A program made the translations under genes and the position numbers. The notes under the pieces are model-generated. The model had not been told where the DNA came from. It made no database searches and saw nothing but the letters and a program-made list of their open reading frames with translations. Shown one piece after another: positions 1-6,569 of a stretch of 51,314 nt of DNA; within the stretch, counting starts at the first letter, position 1; every line of letters starts with the position of its first letter. Origin of the DNA: a bacterium (GTDB lineage Bacteria > Pseudomonadota > Alphaproteobacteria > Rhizobiales > JAKIUO01); contig JAAETJ010000180.1 of NCBI GenBank assembly GCA_024228495.1, positions 1-51,314 of the forward strand, read 5' to 3'.

Positions 1-375
1 GCTTCAGATGGTGGAAACCTGCCAAGAATTTTAGAAGGTGAGAACTGGCTGGCAGGTTCTAGCGGAAATGCGGGAAGAGTGCCAGCGCAAATTGCTGAGC
101 AATTGTCGGGTAGAAATTTTAGCAATTTTGATCATTTCAGAAGGGAATTTTGGCGAGCAGTTGGCAATGATCCGGTGTTGTATGGGAGGTTTAGACAGGA
201 TAATATTGACCGTATGCAAAGCGGAAGAGCTCCATATTCAACTGAAACTCAACAGGTCGGAGGGCGCAATAGATACGAGCTTGATCATTTTCAAGAGCTG
301 CAATTTGGTGGAAGCGTGTATGATATGAATAATCTTATAATACGCACTCCCCTAAACCACATAAGAGGAAGATGA
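1..375 (+). CDS. C-terminal part of a colicin E-type HNH DNase toxin (5' end outside window)
   Basis: The frame is open from base 1 to the TGA at 373-375, so only the last 124 residues are visible. They follow the colicin E2/E9/pyocin DNase domain from end to end: a VPAQIAEQL segment, then FDHFRREFW, then NDP, DRM-SGRAP, YELDHF, GGSVYDMNN, and RTPLNHIRGR at the end. In visible numbering the active-site signature is E93, D95-H96, N110/N111 and H120. Family knowledge: this domain cleaves DNA nonspecifically, with one His as general base and neighbouring His residues binding metal. Compared with colicin E9, the first metal-ligand His is Asp, and the last His is missing through a deletion of about three residues near the C-terminus. 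The upstream part could be a colicin, a CdiA/FhaB exoprotein or another polymorphic toxin; it cannot be seen. The stop overlaps the start of the following immunity gene. Confidence 0.85.
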   Translation, partial: ASDGGNLPRILEGENWLAGSSGNAGRVPAQIAEQLSGRNFSNFDHFRREFWRAVGNDPVLYGRFRQDNIDRMQSGRAPYSTETQQVGGRNRYELDHFQELQFGGSVYDMNNLIIRTPLNHIRGR

Positions 376-608
376 TGTCAGATACAGAGTTAACAAATGA
401 GGCCAAGAAGCTAATTGCAGAATTGTTGTTGTTGAATGCAACAAAAAAACGAGAGGATGAGATAAACAGGAGACTAAGTCAGATTTGTCCGGACCCAGCT
501 TGGTCAGATTGGATATTTTACTCGGATGAATACCGTAGATCAGATGGCAGAGCCGATATTGATGCTGTAGTAGAGAAAATCTTTAGCTATAAACCTATAC
601 AGCTTTAA
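372..608 (+). CDS. Im-type DNase immunity protein (copy 1)
   Basis: This 78-residue protein overlaps the toxin stop (ATG at 372, or the ATG at 375), the coupling expected of an immunity gene. It has the colicin/pyocin immunity signature: a short helical N-terminal half, then CPDPAWSDWIFY and a late D-AVVEKI helix. These correspond to the HP-DG-TD-IYYP and SPEGIV segments of Im proteins. Family knowledge: Im proteins bind their DNase next to the active site and block it. The C-terminal SYKPIQL is shared with the two downstream copies, while the N-terminal half differs, as expected if each protein protects against a slightly different toxin. No signal peptide, so cytoplasmic. Assignment rests on motif similarity plus position. 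Confidence 0.8.
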   Translation: MMSDTELTNEAKKLIAELLLLNATKKREDEINRRLSQICPDPAWSDWIFYSDEYRRSDGRADIDAVVEKIFSYKPIQL

Positions 609-623
609 CGAAATTACGAATAA

Positions 624-881
624 TTCGATTTTGATCATTTTAGAAGGGAATTTTGGCGAGCAGTTGGCAATGATCCGATGTTGTATGGGAGGTTTTCTTT
701 AAGCAATCAACGTTTGATGCGTTCAGGACAGGCTCCATTTGCAAATGAAACACAACAAGTAGGTGGCAGGCAGAGATATGAACTGGATCATTTTCCGTTG
801 GACCTACAATTTGGTGGCAATGTTTATGATATGAACGGTATTATAGTTCGTACTCCATTAAATCATATTCGAGGTCGATAG
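624..881 (+). pseudogene. Orphan DNase toxin tail, cassette 2 (no N-terminus)
   Basis: In-frame coding begins just after a TAA at 621-623 and runs to the TAG at 879-881. It encodes the DNase domain from FDHFRREFW to NHIRGR but has no start codon until an internal ATG at 678 and no obvious ribosome binding site. It keeps the same residue pattern as copy 1 (YELDHF, GGNVYDMN, LNHIRGR), so the sequence has been preserved rather than eroded. It cannot express a delivered toxin by itself. The likeliest reading is a silent cassette that can be joined to the upstream toxin by recombination, or the residue of earlier tail replacement. The immunity gene follows after one base. Confidence 0.75.
630..695 (+). 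repeat. 66-bp near-identical copy of the toxin segment at 127-192
   Basis: By direct comparison, bases 630-695 match bases 127-192 with only two differences. The segment encodes FDHFRREFWRAVGNDP and the following residues, the front of the DNase domain. Downstream of it the two toxin tails diverge to family-level similarity. The repeat therefore sits exactly at the entry point of the variable tail, where homologous recombination could swap one tail/immunity pair for another. A shorter, damaged version is at 1110-1160. Confidence 0.85.
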
Positions 882-882
882 A

Positions 883-1104
883 ATGACGAAAGAGAAAGAC
901 GAAGCCCTAATGCTTCTAACAAAATTCTATAGTGAAATTAAATCGCTGAGCGAAAAGCAAGTTGACGACATATTTCTCAGGTTAAAAAAAATTTCTCCTG
1001 ATCCAGAAATATCAGACTATGTTTTCTACCCACCAAACGGAGTTGAAATGACGCCTGAAGAAATAGTCGAAAAAGCTTTCAGCTACAAAGCAATCCAGCT
1101 TTAG
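883..1104 (+). CDS. Im-type DNase immunity protein (copy 2)
   Basis: This 73-residue protein starts one base after the stop of the orphan toxin tail. It carries the best colicin-immunity signature of the three: SPDPEISDYVFYP followed by MTPEEIVEKAFSY, which matches the HP-DG-TDLIYYP...SPEGIVKEI pattern of Im2/Im9. It ends in SYKAIQL. Small, acidic and without a signal peptide, it would act in the cytoplasm. It may be expressed from upstream read-through and so give protection against a relative's toxin even though its own toxin tail is not expressed. Confidence 0.8.
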   Translation: MTKEKDEALMLLTKFYSEIKSLSEKQVDDIFLRLKKISPDPEISDYVFYPPNGVEMTPEEIVEKAFSYKAIQL

Positions 1105-1109
1105 TTCTC

Positions 1110-1345
1110 TTCGACCATTTCAGAAGGCTGTTGGAAATGATCCGGTGTTGAATGGGAGGTTTTCTTCAAGCAATCAAAGTTTGATGAGGGATGGCTATGC
1201 TCCTTTTTCGACACTGAATCAAAGAGTAGGAGGAAGGGTGAAGTATGAACTTGATCATTTTCAGGAGCTTCAATATGGTGGGAGTGTTTATGATATGAAT
1301 AATTTAATAATTCGTACACCACTAAATCATATCCGGGGAAGGTAG
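1110..1345 (+). pseudogene. Orphan DNase toxin tail, cassette 3 (13-nt deletion, frameshifted)
   Basis: The FDHFRR codons at 1110-1127 are in one frame and the rest of the domain (from about 1130 to the TAG at 1343-1345) is in another. Aligned to cassette 2, about 13 nucleotides encoding the EFWR region are gone, which shifts the frame. The downstream portion (NDP, NGRF, YELDHF, GGSVYDMNN, LNHIRGR) is intact, and a GTG at 1145 could start it, but a working nuclease is unlikely. This is a dead or silent tail whose immunity gene, starting directly after the stop, remains intact. Confidence 0.75.
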
Positions 1346-1570
1346 ATGGAATTAAAGATAAAACTAAACAAACTAATTCATGAGCTTATTTCTATGCCAA
1401 CAACAGAAAAGAAGCAGGATAAAATTTTTCACCAAATAGATGGACTAAGTCCAGATCCAGAATGGTCAGACTATATATTTCATTCAGAAGAATTTTATAA
1501 TAAAGCCAATACACTCAATGTTGATGCGGTTGTAGATAAAATTGTTAGCTATAAACCTATTCAGCTTTAA
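1346..1570 (+). CDS. Im-type DNase immunity protein (copy 3)
   Basis: This 74-residue protein begins immediately after the toxin-tail stop. It has the same layout as copies 1 and 2: N-terminal helices, then LSPDPEWSDYIF, then VDAVVDKIVSY and the shared C-terminal KPIQL. An intact immunity gene behind a frameshifted toxin tail fits selection on protection rather than on the toxin. Function is inferred from the Im family and position. Confidence 0.78.
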   Translation: MELKIKLNKLIHELISMPTTEKKQDKIFHQIDGLSPDPEWSDYIFHSEEFYNKANTLNVDAVVDKIVSYKPIQL

Positions 1571-1573
1571 TGA

Positions 1574-1690
1574 AATTGTGGTGCGTTTGACCTGCACTCT
1601 CTGCAGGACACGGGCGAGCGCTCGAATAGTTCTGTCGGGCTGGGCATTGGGAATTACAGTAACCGAATTAATTTCAACGAAGATAAGTGA
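1574..1690 (+). pseudogene. Short remnant resembling an exoprotein (FhaB/CdiA-like) repeat
   Basis: About 38 codons are open between stops at 1571 and 1688. They include FDLHSLQDTGERSNSSVGLGIGN split over bases 1586-1654. An SLQDT...S-SVG-GIG pattern is reminiscent of hemagglutinin-type two-partner-secretion proteins (FhaB/CdiA). If so, the toxin cassettes were left in or next to such an exoprotein gene. The match is a short motif recalled from the family, so the call is weak. The reading frame runs into the repeat at 1656-1672. Confidence 0.25.
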
Positions 1691-1708
1691 AAAATGGTAG
1701 AAAATCAG

Positions 1709-1728
1709 TTAATTCGGTTACTGTCACC
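1709..1728. repeat. 20-bp inverted repeat, left copy (partner at 2143-2162)
   Basis: TTAATTCGGTTACTGTCACC at 1709-1728 is the exact reverse complement of 2143-2162, and the similarity continues for about eight more bases with two differences. A third, direct copy of the core (ACAGTAACCGAATTAAT) lies at 1656-1672. The pair brackets one small gene on the minus strand. GGTGACAG-type motifs of this kind are often seen near REP-associated tyrosine transposases, but no transposase is present here, so any element would be non-autonomous or a remnant. Confidence 0.8.
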
Positions 1729-1751
1729 CTAATTCTCACCATAATCCGCTC

Positions 1752-2075
1752 CTATTGCCTAGTTAAACTTGAGATAATTACCTTAAATGCCTTTACTCCA
1801 ATCACAGAAACCGCTGACACAACTCCGTATTTTACAAACAAAATAATATATGCAGGAATTAAATACCTATTTAGTGCAGAGAAACTAAAACACCCTTCTA
1901 ATCCACAATATCCACCATGACCTCGAAATTGGATATGAAACCATAAAGAAAACAATGCCGCCAAGGCAGATACAAGAAAGCATAGTGTAAATATTTTTCT
2001 TGTAGAATCCCCAAAAACTACTATTGCGATATAGGATATCGTCAGAACTAAAAATAATATTGCATTTACACTCAT
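1752..2075 (-). CDS. Small integral membrane protein of unknown function, bracketed by inverted repeats
   Basis: This 107-residue protein has about three hydrophobic segments (residues 4-21, 29-50 and 67-93). A short polar loop between the second and third carries two Cys (GYCGLEGC). The ATG at 2075 is preceded by AAAAAGG and GGG purine stretches that could serve for ribosome binding. I do not recognise a family. It sits alone between the immunity array and a transposase scrap, enclosed by the 20-bp inverted repeats at 1709 and 2143. A membrane immunity protein or a cargo gene of a small mobile cassette are both possible, neither proven. Confidence 0.5.
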   Translation of the reverse strand: MSVNAILFLVLTISYIAIVVFGDSTRKIFTLCFLVSALAALFSLWFHIQFRGHGGYCGLEGCFSFSALNRYLIPAYIILFVKYGVVSAVSVIGVKAFKVIISSLTRQ

Positions 2076-2118
2076 TACCCGAGCCTTTTTTCAATAGTTA
2101 CGGTGTAGTTACGGTAAT

Positions 2119-2164
2119 GGAATTACGGTGACAGGGAATTACGGTGACAGTAACCGAATTAATT
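2119..2164. repeat. Tandem GGAATTACGGTGACAG repeat and right inverted-repeat copy
   Basis: GGAATTACGGTGACAG occurs twice in exact tandem at 2119-2134 and 2135-2150. The second copy runs on into TAACCGAATTAATT, completing the inverted repeat partner of 1709-1728. Just upstream, AGTTACGGT occurs twice around 2096-2116 as degenerate further copies. The cluster looks like the end of a small mobile or REP-like element. Confidence 0.75.
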
Positions 2165-2245
2165 GCGATTTGTTAAATATGGATATAGTCTCATGTTTAA
2201 TAAAATACGATAAAGAGTCGTGGGACAGCGAGATGTACTTTATTA

Positions 2246-2419
2246 ATGGTGTCGGCAAATTCGCTTGTCAGGCAGGCAAAAAAGAAGGGGGTACAGACGC
2301 TTGATCCGCCAATTTTGCGGTATATTGGAGAGCTTTACAATAATATTGTAAAGGCTGGTCTGGCTTTTCAGTCAAATCATCCTTTGCCGCCTCAGAATAA
2401 TCTTAGCTGCTGCACATGA
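2246..2419 (+). pseudogene. Probable IS66-family transposase (TnpC) fragment
   Basis: An open frame of 57 codons contains the pattern LDPPILRYIGELYNNIVKAG followed by LAF and a proline-rich LPP. This resembles the segment before the last DDE motif of IS66 transposases (L----I---YD-I---GLAFH---PP). Neither the rest of the transposase nor IS ends are visible. The perfect palindrome CTTTACAATAATATTGTAAAG (split as 2333-2342 and 2344-2353 around one base) lies inside it and may be chance. Confidence 0.35.
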
Positions 2420-2451
2420 AATTCCCGCAGGTATGTTGCATGACCCTCTTG

Positions 2452-3879
2452 CTAGCCGCGCATGCTGACCAGCACTTCTTTGGTTTCGCGATAATAAAAA
2501 GGCGCCAGCACCAGGGCATAAACCAAAGCGCCAAGCAAAACGCTTGCAATCAGCCCCATGATAGTCATGGGAAAAGGCAGCAGTTTTATCGCCAGCACCA
2601 TAGCAAGGCAGGCACCAATGATGCGGCCATAATGCACCCACATAATCTGGAAGCCACCCGCTTTGACCACATAAGTGAAACTGGCGATGACGCCGATAAA
2701 CTTGCCCACTGTTGCGCCAACAACCGCGCCGTAAAGACCGTAATTCATTAAGCCCAGTATACAAAGCACGAGAACGCTTATTGCTTCGATCATATCGATT
2801 TTTAAAAATTTTCGGGTATTGCCATCCAGCAAAAAAACCTGATCGGGGTAGTGAGCGCGGAAACATCGCAAACAGCCGGCAAACACCGTGATTGGCAACA
2901 AGGCGATGGTCACTTCTTGAAAGCGGACATCAATTACGGCTTTCACCAATAGTTCATTGATTGCCCAGACCCCGGCAAGCGTTGGGGCCAAGATACCAAA
3001 CAGCATGACGCCGTTCATCGACAATTGTTCCATGGCGTCCTCACGCGACCCCTCTTTCATTTTCTTGACCGCAAGGGGAAAAGCGGCAGCATTAACGAGA
3101 TTGGCTGTAAACGCGGCGCTGCGATGTCCTAGTCCCCAAGCGACCGACATCAGGCCAACCGAGGTCAGATTGAGCCCATATTTAACGATAAACCGGATAC
3201 CATGATCGGAAAACCAGGCCAGCCAGGAGGCCAACATGATCGGCCCGCCATAACCGATCGCTGCCTTGATCATCTCGCGATTTGGATTAGTGAATTTGAG
3301 ACTATATCCAGCCCTTGGCAGCACGATCGTCAATGCGATCAGTTGCGCCAGCGCATAACCGCTGATTACCGCAGTGGGCGTGGCTTCAAAATTCATCATA
3401 AATAACAAACCGAGCACAAAACCAAGCACCGGGCCTAGCAACTGCAACAAGGTATAATTGCCAAATTGCTCGTCAGCACGCACCCGATCTGCATAATGCA
3501 AATTCACCGAACGGGTGACAAAGAACAAAAGCGTTGCGCCAACCATCAAGGCGGACGGCATATTATCGAGGATGACATGTAAAAGAACCAGTGCCACGAC
3601 CATCGAAACCAGCCCCGAAACCACCAGCATGGTGGCCTCGGTATTGTAGAACTGGCGCCGCTTGGCCGCATCCGCCGCGTCGGGAATATGGCGGATCGCA
3701 TAAAGCGTGAAACCCGACAATGTGATGGCAAATGCCAGCTCATGAGTCACCGTCACCAGCATCAACACGCCGAACTCGGCCGGAGACAGCCAATGGGTCC
3801 AGACAATCACCGACAGAAACTGCGTCAAAGGCCCCAGAAACTGCGCTGGAAGATAGAGTATGGTATGCCGTAGAAGCAT
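2452..3879 (-). CDS. Polysaccharide (O-unit) flippase, Wzx/MVF-like
   Basis: This is a polytopic inner-membrane protein of about 475 residues with 12-14 hydrophobic segments evenly spread. It has the start typical of lipopolysaccharide/exopolysaccharide flippases: a short basic N-terminus, then a helix, then LSPAEFG, the counterpart of the L-P-EFG motif in this family. Such proteins move undecaprenyl-linked sugar units across the inner membrane. I prefer the ATG at 3879; the frame extends to a GTG at 3894 with no better ribosome binding site. There are no glycosyltransferase genes beside it, which is odd for a Wzx, and the surrounding DNA carries mobile-element scraps. The gene may have been left from a larger surface-polysaccharide locus. 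Confidence 0.75.
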   Translation of the reverse strand: MLLRHTILYLPAQFLGPLTQFLSVIVWTHWLSPAEFGVLMLVTVTHELAFAITLSGFTLYAIRHIPDAADAAKRRQFYNTEATMLVVSGLVSMVVALVLLHVILDNMPSALMVGATLLFFVTRSVNLHYADRVRADEQFGNYTLLQLLGPVLGFVLGLLFMMNFEATPTAVISGYALAQLIALTIVLPRAGYSLKFTNPNREMIKAAIGYGGPIMLASWLAWFSDHGIRFIVKYGLNLTSVGLMSVAWGLGHRSAAFTANLVNAAAFPLAVKKMKEGSREDAMEQLSMNGVMLFGILAPTLAGVWAINELLVKAVIDVRFQEVTIALLPITVFAGCLRCFRAHYPDQVFLLDGNTRKFLKIDMIEAISVLVLCILGLMNYGLYGAVVGATVGKFIGVIASFTYVVKAGGFQIMWVHYGRIIGACLAMVLAIKLLPFPMTIMGLIASVLLGALVYALVLAPFYYRETKEVLVSMRG

Positions 3880-4700
3880 GAAGGGCTGGCCCACCTTGAA
3901 AAACTGTGTATTTACACTTTATTCAGTAACAACAAACCCTTCATTGCAAAGACCAAGCCAACCCCGCAAAGACCAAGCCAAGGACATGAGCCATGCAAAA
4001 GCTGCCAAAACAAAGGAGACAGCAGTGCTTGCAAAAAGGTTTGAATAATTAAAGGTTAACATGGTGTCAATGATTATTCAAAATTGACCTACCTTTTAGG
4101 GACAGCATTTAGCTACAAGGGTGTTGGAGATATTGCGGATGGAGGGTTGCTGTCAATCACATCAAGGGTTCGATCAGAACGGAGTTAACATTGAGTTGAC
4201 TGAATATCGCTTATTTGTAATTCAGTTGTTCACCACTTTCTCTTGAGAACATCAAATCAATTGATAGTTTCATGCGAGCTTTCAGAGAGTTCAGCCCAGA
4301 GAATGGGCGTAATATAAAACCGATTTTTTCGTATTTTTCAACGCCATCCTTATTTGAGCATGAGGACTTTTGACATTATCAGGACGTTAAATGATTTCAG
4401 AGCTTCACAGGAAGTATTCTTCTGAGTTTCGATATTTGGCTCACTTGAGATAGAGATATGTGCTTTCCAAGTTTCAGGTTTAAATGAGTGAATGACAGCC
4501 GATGGGTGCTGAGTATGTATCTTAAACATTCACTATACTGTAGTTCCACCCGAAGCAATGCTCTCGTGAGGTCGTGGTGACGATGTTAGTCTTCGATCGT
4601 TAGGTGACTTAATGCTGTAGCGATCATGGTTTGCAAGCTATACACTTCGAATATTGGCTATCATATTTCATGGATTGCACACATTATATGGAGGGGTACC
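3880..4700. other. Long non-coding, AT-rich stretch with traces of repeats
   Basis: No convincing gene is seen here. A 16-base motif GCAAAGACCAAGCCAA is repeated at 3946-3961 and 3966-3981. At 4063-4089 an inverted pair (GGTGTCAAT ... ATTGACC) resembles the ends seen in some IS21-type elements, but no transposase reading frame follows. The rest is low-complexity AT-rich sequence up to the ribosome binding site GGAGGGG at 4690 for the next gene. Confidence 0.5.
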
Positions 4701-5198
4701 ATGCCCACAAAAAAGATTCGGATCATAGTGACGGGTGGGACCATAGATAAAATCCACGACTCTGACACTGAGGCACTAGTATTTGCGAAAGATGGTTCCA
4801 CACAAATTCCCGAGATTTTGTCGTTGGGGCGATGCCACTTTCCCCACATTCAGAAAATAATGCTGAAAGATAGTCTTGATTTCGAGGATGCTGACCGCAA
4901 TTTTTTGGTCGAAACTATTCTAGCGGCTCAAGAGCTTGCGATCGTGGTAACTCATGGAACAGGGACTATGGGTAAAAGCGCTCGTTGGGTATCAAAGCAT
5001 GTTAAGGGAAAAACTGTGGTGTTCACAGGAGCGATGCGTCCTCACTCACTAAGCTTTTCAGATGGCCCATTTAATCTGGGCGGTGCAATTGTTGCGGCTC
5101 AGATTCTGCCAGAAGGTGTCTACGGCATCATGAATGGGCGGATTTTCGAGGCGGAAAACCTGAATAAAAACACTGAGCAAGGAAGGTTTGACATTTAG
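4701..5198 (+). CDS. Short asparaginase-like protein
   Basis: This 165-residue protein matches the N-terminal domain of type I/II L-asparaginases and the family of stand-alone short asparaginase-like proteins. It has VTGGTIDK near residue 12 (nucleophile Thr region), a THGTGTM motif near residue 78, VFTGAMRP, and SDGPFNLGGA followed by GVYGIMNGR. The start at 4701 has a strong GGAGGGG site; the longer frame from 4626 is not needed. In active asparaginases the second motif is usually THGTDT, and here the Asp is Gly, which would remove a catalytic residue. The protein may therefore be inactive, regulatory or of different specificity. It stands alone next to an IS remnant, in keeping with an acquired gene. 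Confidence 0.75.
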   Translation: MPTKKIRIIVTGGTIDKIHDSDTEALVFAKDGSTQIPEILSLGRCHFPHIQKIMLKDSLDFEDADRNFLVETILAAQELAIVVTHGTGTMGKSARWVSKHVKGKTVVFTGAMRPHSLSFSDGPFNLGGAIVAAQILPEGVYGIMNGRIFEAENLNKNTEQGRFDI

Positions 5199-5220
5199 TA
5201 AAAACATAGAAACCCACGTC

Positions 5221-5820
5221 CTTCGAGGCTGTGAGAGAAATTCGTTTATCCTTATGCAAAACGGGTTATCATAAAAGGCATGACGAACAGACGATATAAT
5301 ACTGGCACTGACCGGGAGCAGATCAGCCTGTTGTCTGCAAGGCTTGTGCTTTACGAGAAAAATGTTTGATGGAAAAATCCTGCCGTCGTCACCTTTTGCG
5401 CCGGCTGCATGAGGATGTCGTGGACCGCCATAAGGAACGCATACGAAATGCCAACGGAAAAATGTACGAGTGATCAGGGCTGGTTGAGCATCCGTTCGGT
5501 ACCTTGAAACACCGGGCCGAATGGACGCATTTTATGGTGCGCGGTTTCAAGAAGGTGGCAGGTGAATGGGCCTTGATGGCGACCTGCTACAATTTTGGCT
5601 GGGTGATGAATATCATTGGATTTGATGCTTTCAGGGATTATTGCATTCAGCGACAGGAAAAAAGGCAAATTCAACCTCTTTGAGGCAGTTATTGCCAGCT
5701 GTTCAGCCGATTTTTCATCATTCCAGCGCTATTTGGAAGCCGGAGCACTCTTTGTGAGAGGCGAGGAAAAATAATACACTTAATCACCCACGTCGTAATA
5801 TTTCTCTCACAGCCTTGGAG
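5221..5820. mobile_element. Decayed IS (IS1182-like) with terminal inverted repeats
   Basis: CTTCGAGGCTGTGAGAGAAA at 5221-5240 and the reverse complement of 5801-5820 agree at 18 of 20 positions and bracket a transposase remnant. At about 600 bp the element is far shorter than a complete IS of this group, so its middle and the 5' part of the transposase have been lost. No clear target-site duplication is visible. It lies directly downstream of hemD and does not interrupt it. Confidence 0.65.
5336..5683 (+). pseudogene. IS1182-like DDE transposase C-terminal remnant
   Basis: One frame reads CKACALREKC, then RRLHEDVVDRHKERI, an in-frame TGA stop at 5471-5473, and then VEHPFGTLKHR, THFMVRGFKKV and MATCYNFGWVMNIIG to a stop at 5681-5683. 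The CxxC zinc-like motif, the VEHPFGTLK catalytic Glu block and the final CYNF-RV-NI-G block are those of IS1182-family transposases. The N-terminal two thirds are missing and an internal stop is present, so it is non-functional. Confidence 0.75.
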
Positions 5821-5832
5821 CGGTTGGATTTT

Positions 5833-6549
5833 TTACAGAGCGATCAAATCCAATATGCCCTGCAAATTGGCTTCACGCGCAATAAGTTTTCTTTTGCTGG
5901 GCATTTGCTCAAGGGCATCAGCCACATTGGTTGACAGGCACAGGAAGGAAATTTTACTCATTTCGTCTTCGAGCTGGTTCTGGCGAACAAGGGCATGAAA
6001 ATATTTGGCGCTCTGAGGAGACATCAGGACCACGCCATCAAGCTTGTTTGAGGTAATGGCGTCAATGGCGTCATGCGCCAAATTATTGGCAGGGCTGGTT
6101 TCATAGATGATCTGTTCCACCAGCCTGATGCCGGTTTGCGCCAGTGGTGGGGCAAGATCGAAGGCTTTTTTTATGCCGGTGGGATGATAAATCTTTGGAC
6201 GCTGGGTGCCCACAAATACCTCCTTGATGACGGGGACGAGATCGCGGGCTCGCCCGGCTCCCTGGTTGATCTTGGTGAAACCAAAATCCCTGGCTTGCTG
6301 TGCGCTGTTATCGCCAACGGCAAAAAAGGGCAGGTGGTGATACTCTTGCAGATCAGCGATTTTTTCCAGACAGCGCAGGGCATTGCGGCTGGTGATGACC
6401 AGTCCATGCAAAAAGGCGGCATGGGGCAAAGTGGGGCGCAGGCAATTGACCTGCATCACGGGTGAAATGATGGCATGATGGCCCAGATCTTCCAACAGGC
6501 TCGCCATGTCAATCGCATCCTGGCGCGGGCGCGTGATCAAATAGCGCAT
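5833..6549 (-). CDS. hemD: Uroporphyrinogen-III synthase
   Basis: This 238-residue protein closes and inverts ring D of hydroxymethylbilane to give uroporphyrinogen III, the branch point for heme and cobalamin. It begins with the LITRPRQDA motif of the family and has the usual two-lobe pattern, including VITSRNAL near residue 52, FFAVGDNSA near 74, a YHPTG segment near 122 and LMSPQSAKYF near 174. Sequence conservation is low in this family, so position matters: it follows hemC by 20 bp on the same strand with an AAGGA site, forming a hemC-hemD operon. The right end of an IS remnant lies 12 bp beyond its stop. Confidence 0.9.
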   Translation of the reverse strand: MRYLITRPRQDAIDMASLLEDLGHHAIISPVMQVNCLRPTLPHAAFLHGLVITSRNALRCLEKIADLQEYHHLPFFAVGDNSAQQARDFGFTKINQGAGRARDLVPVIKEVFVGTQRPKIYHPTGIKKAFDLAPPLAQTGIRLVEQIIYETSPANNLAHDAIDAITSNKLDGVVLMSPQSAKYFHALVRQNQLEDEMSKISFLCLSTNVADALEQMPSKRKLIAREANLQGILDLIAL

Positions 6550-6569
6550 TTTCTAGCGTCCTTTTTGAT

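Noticed and set aside
2333-2353. Perfect 21-bp palindrome CTTTACAATAATATTGTAAAG (given in two halves around one base) as a regulator operator
   Set aside because: It lies inside a frame that looks like a transposase fragment and far from any promoter, so chance or coding constraint is the simpler explanation.
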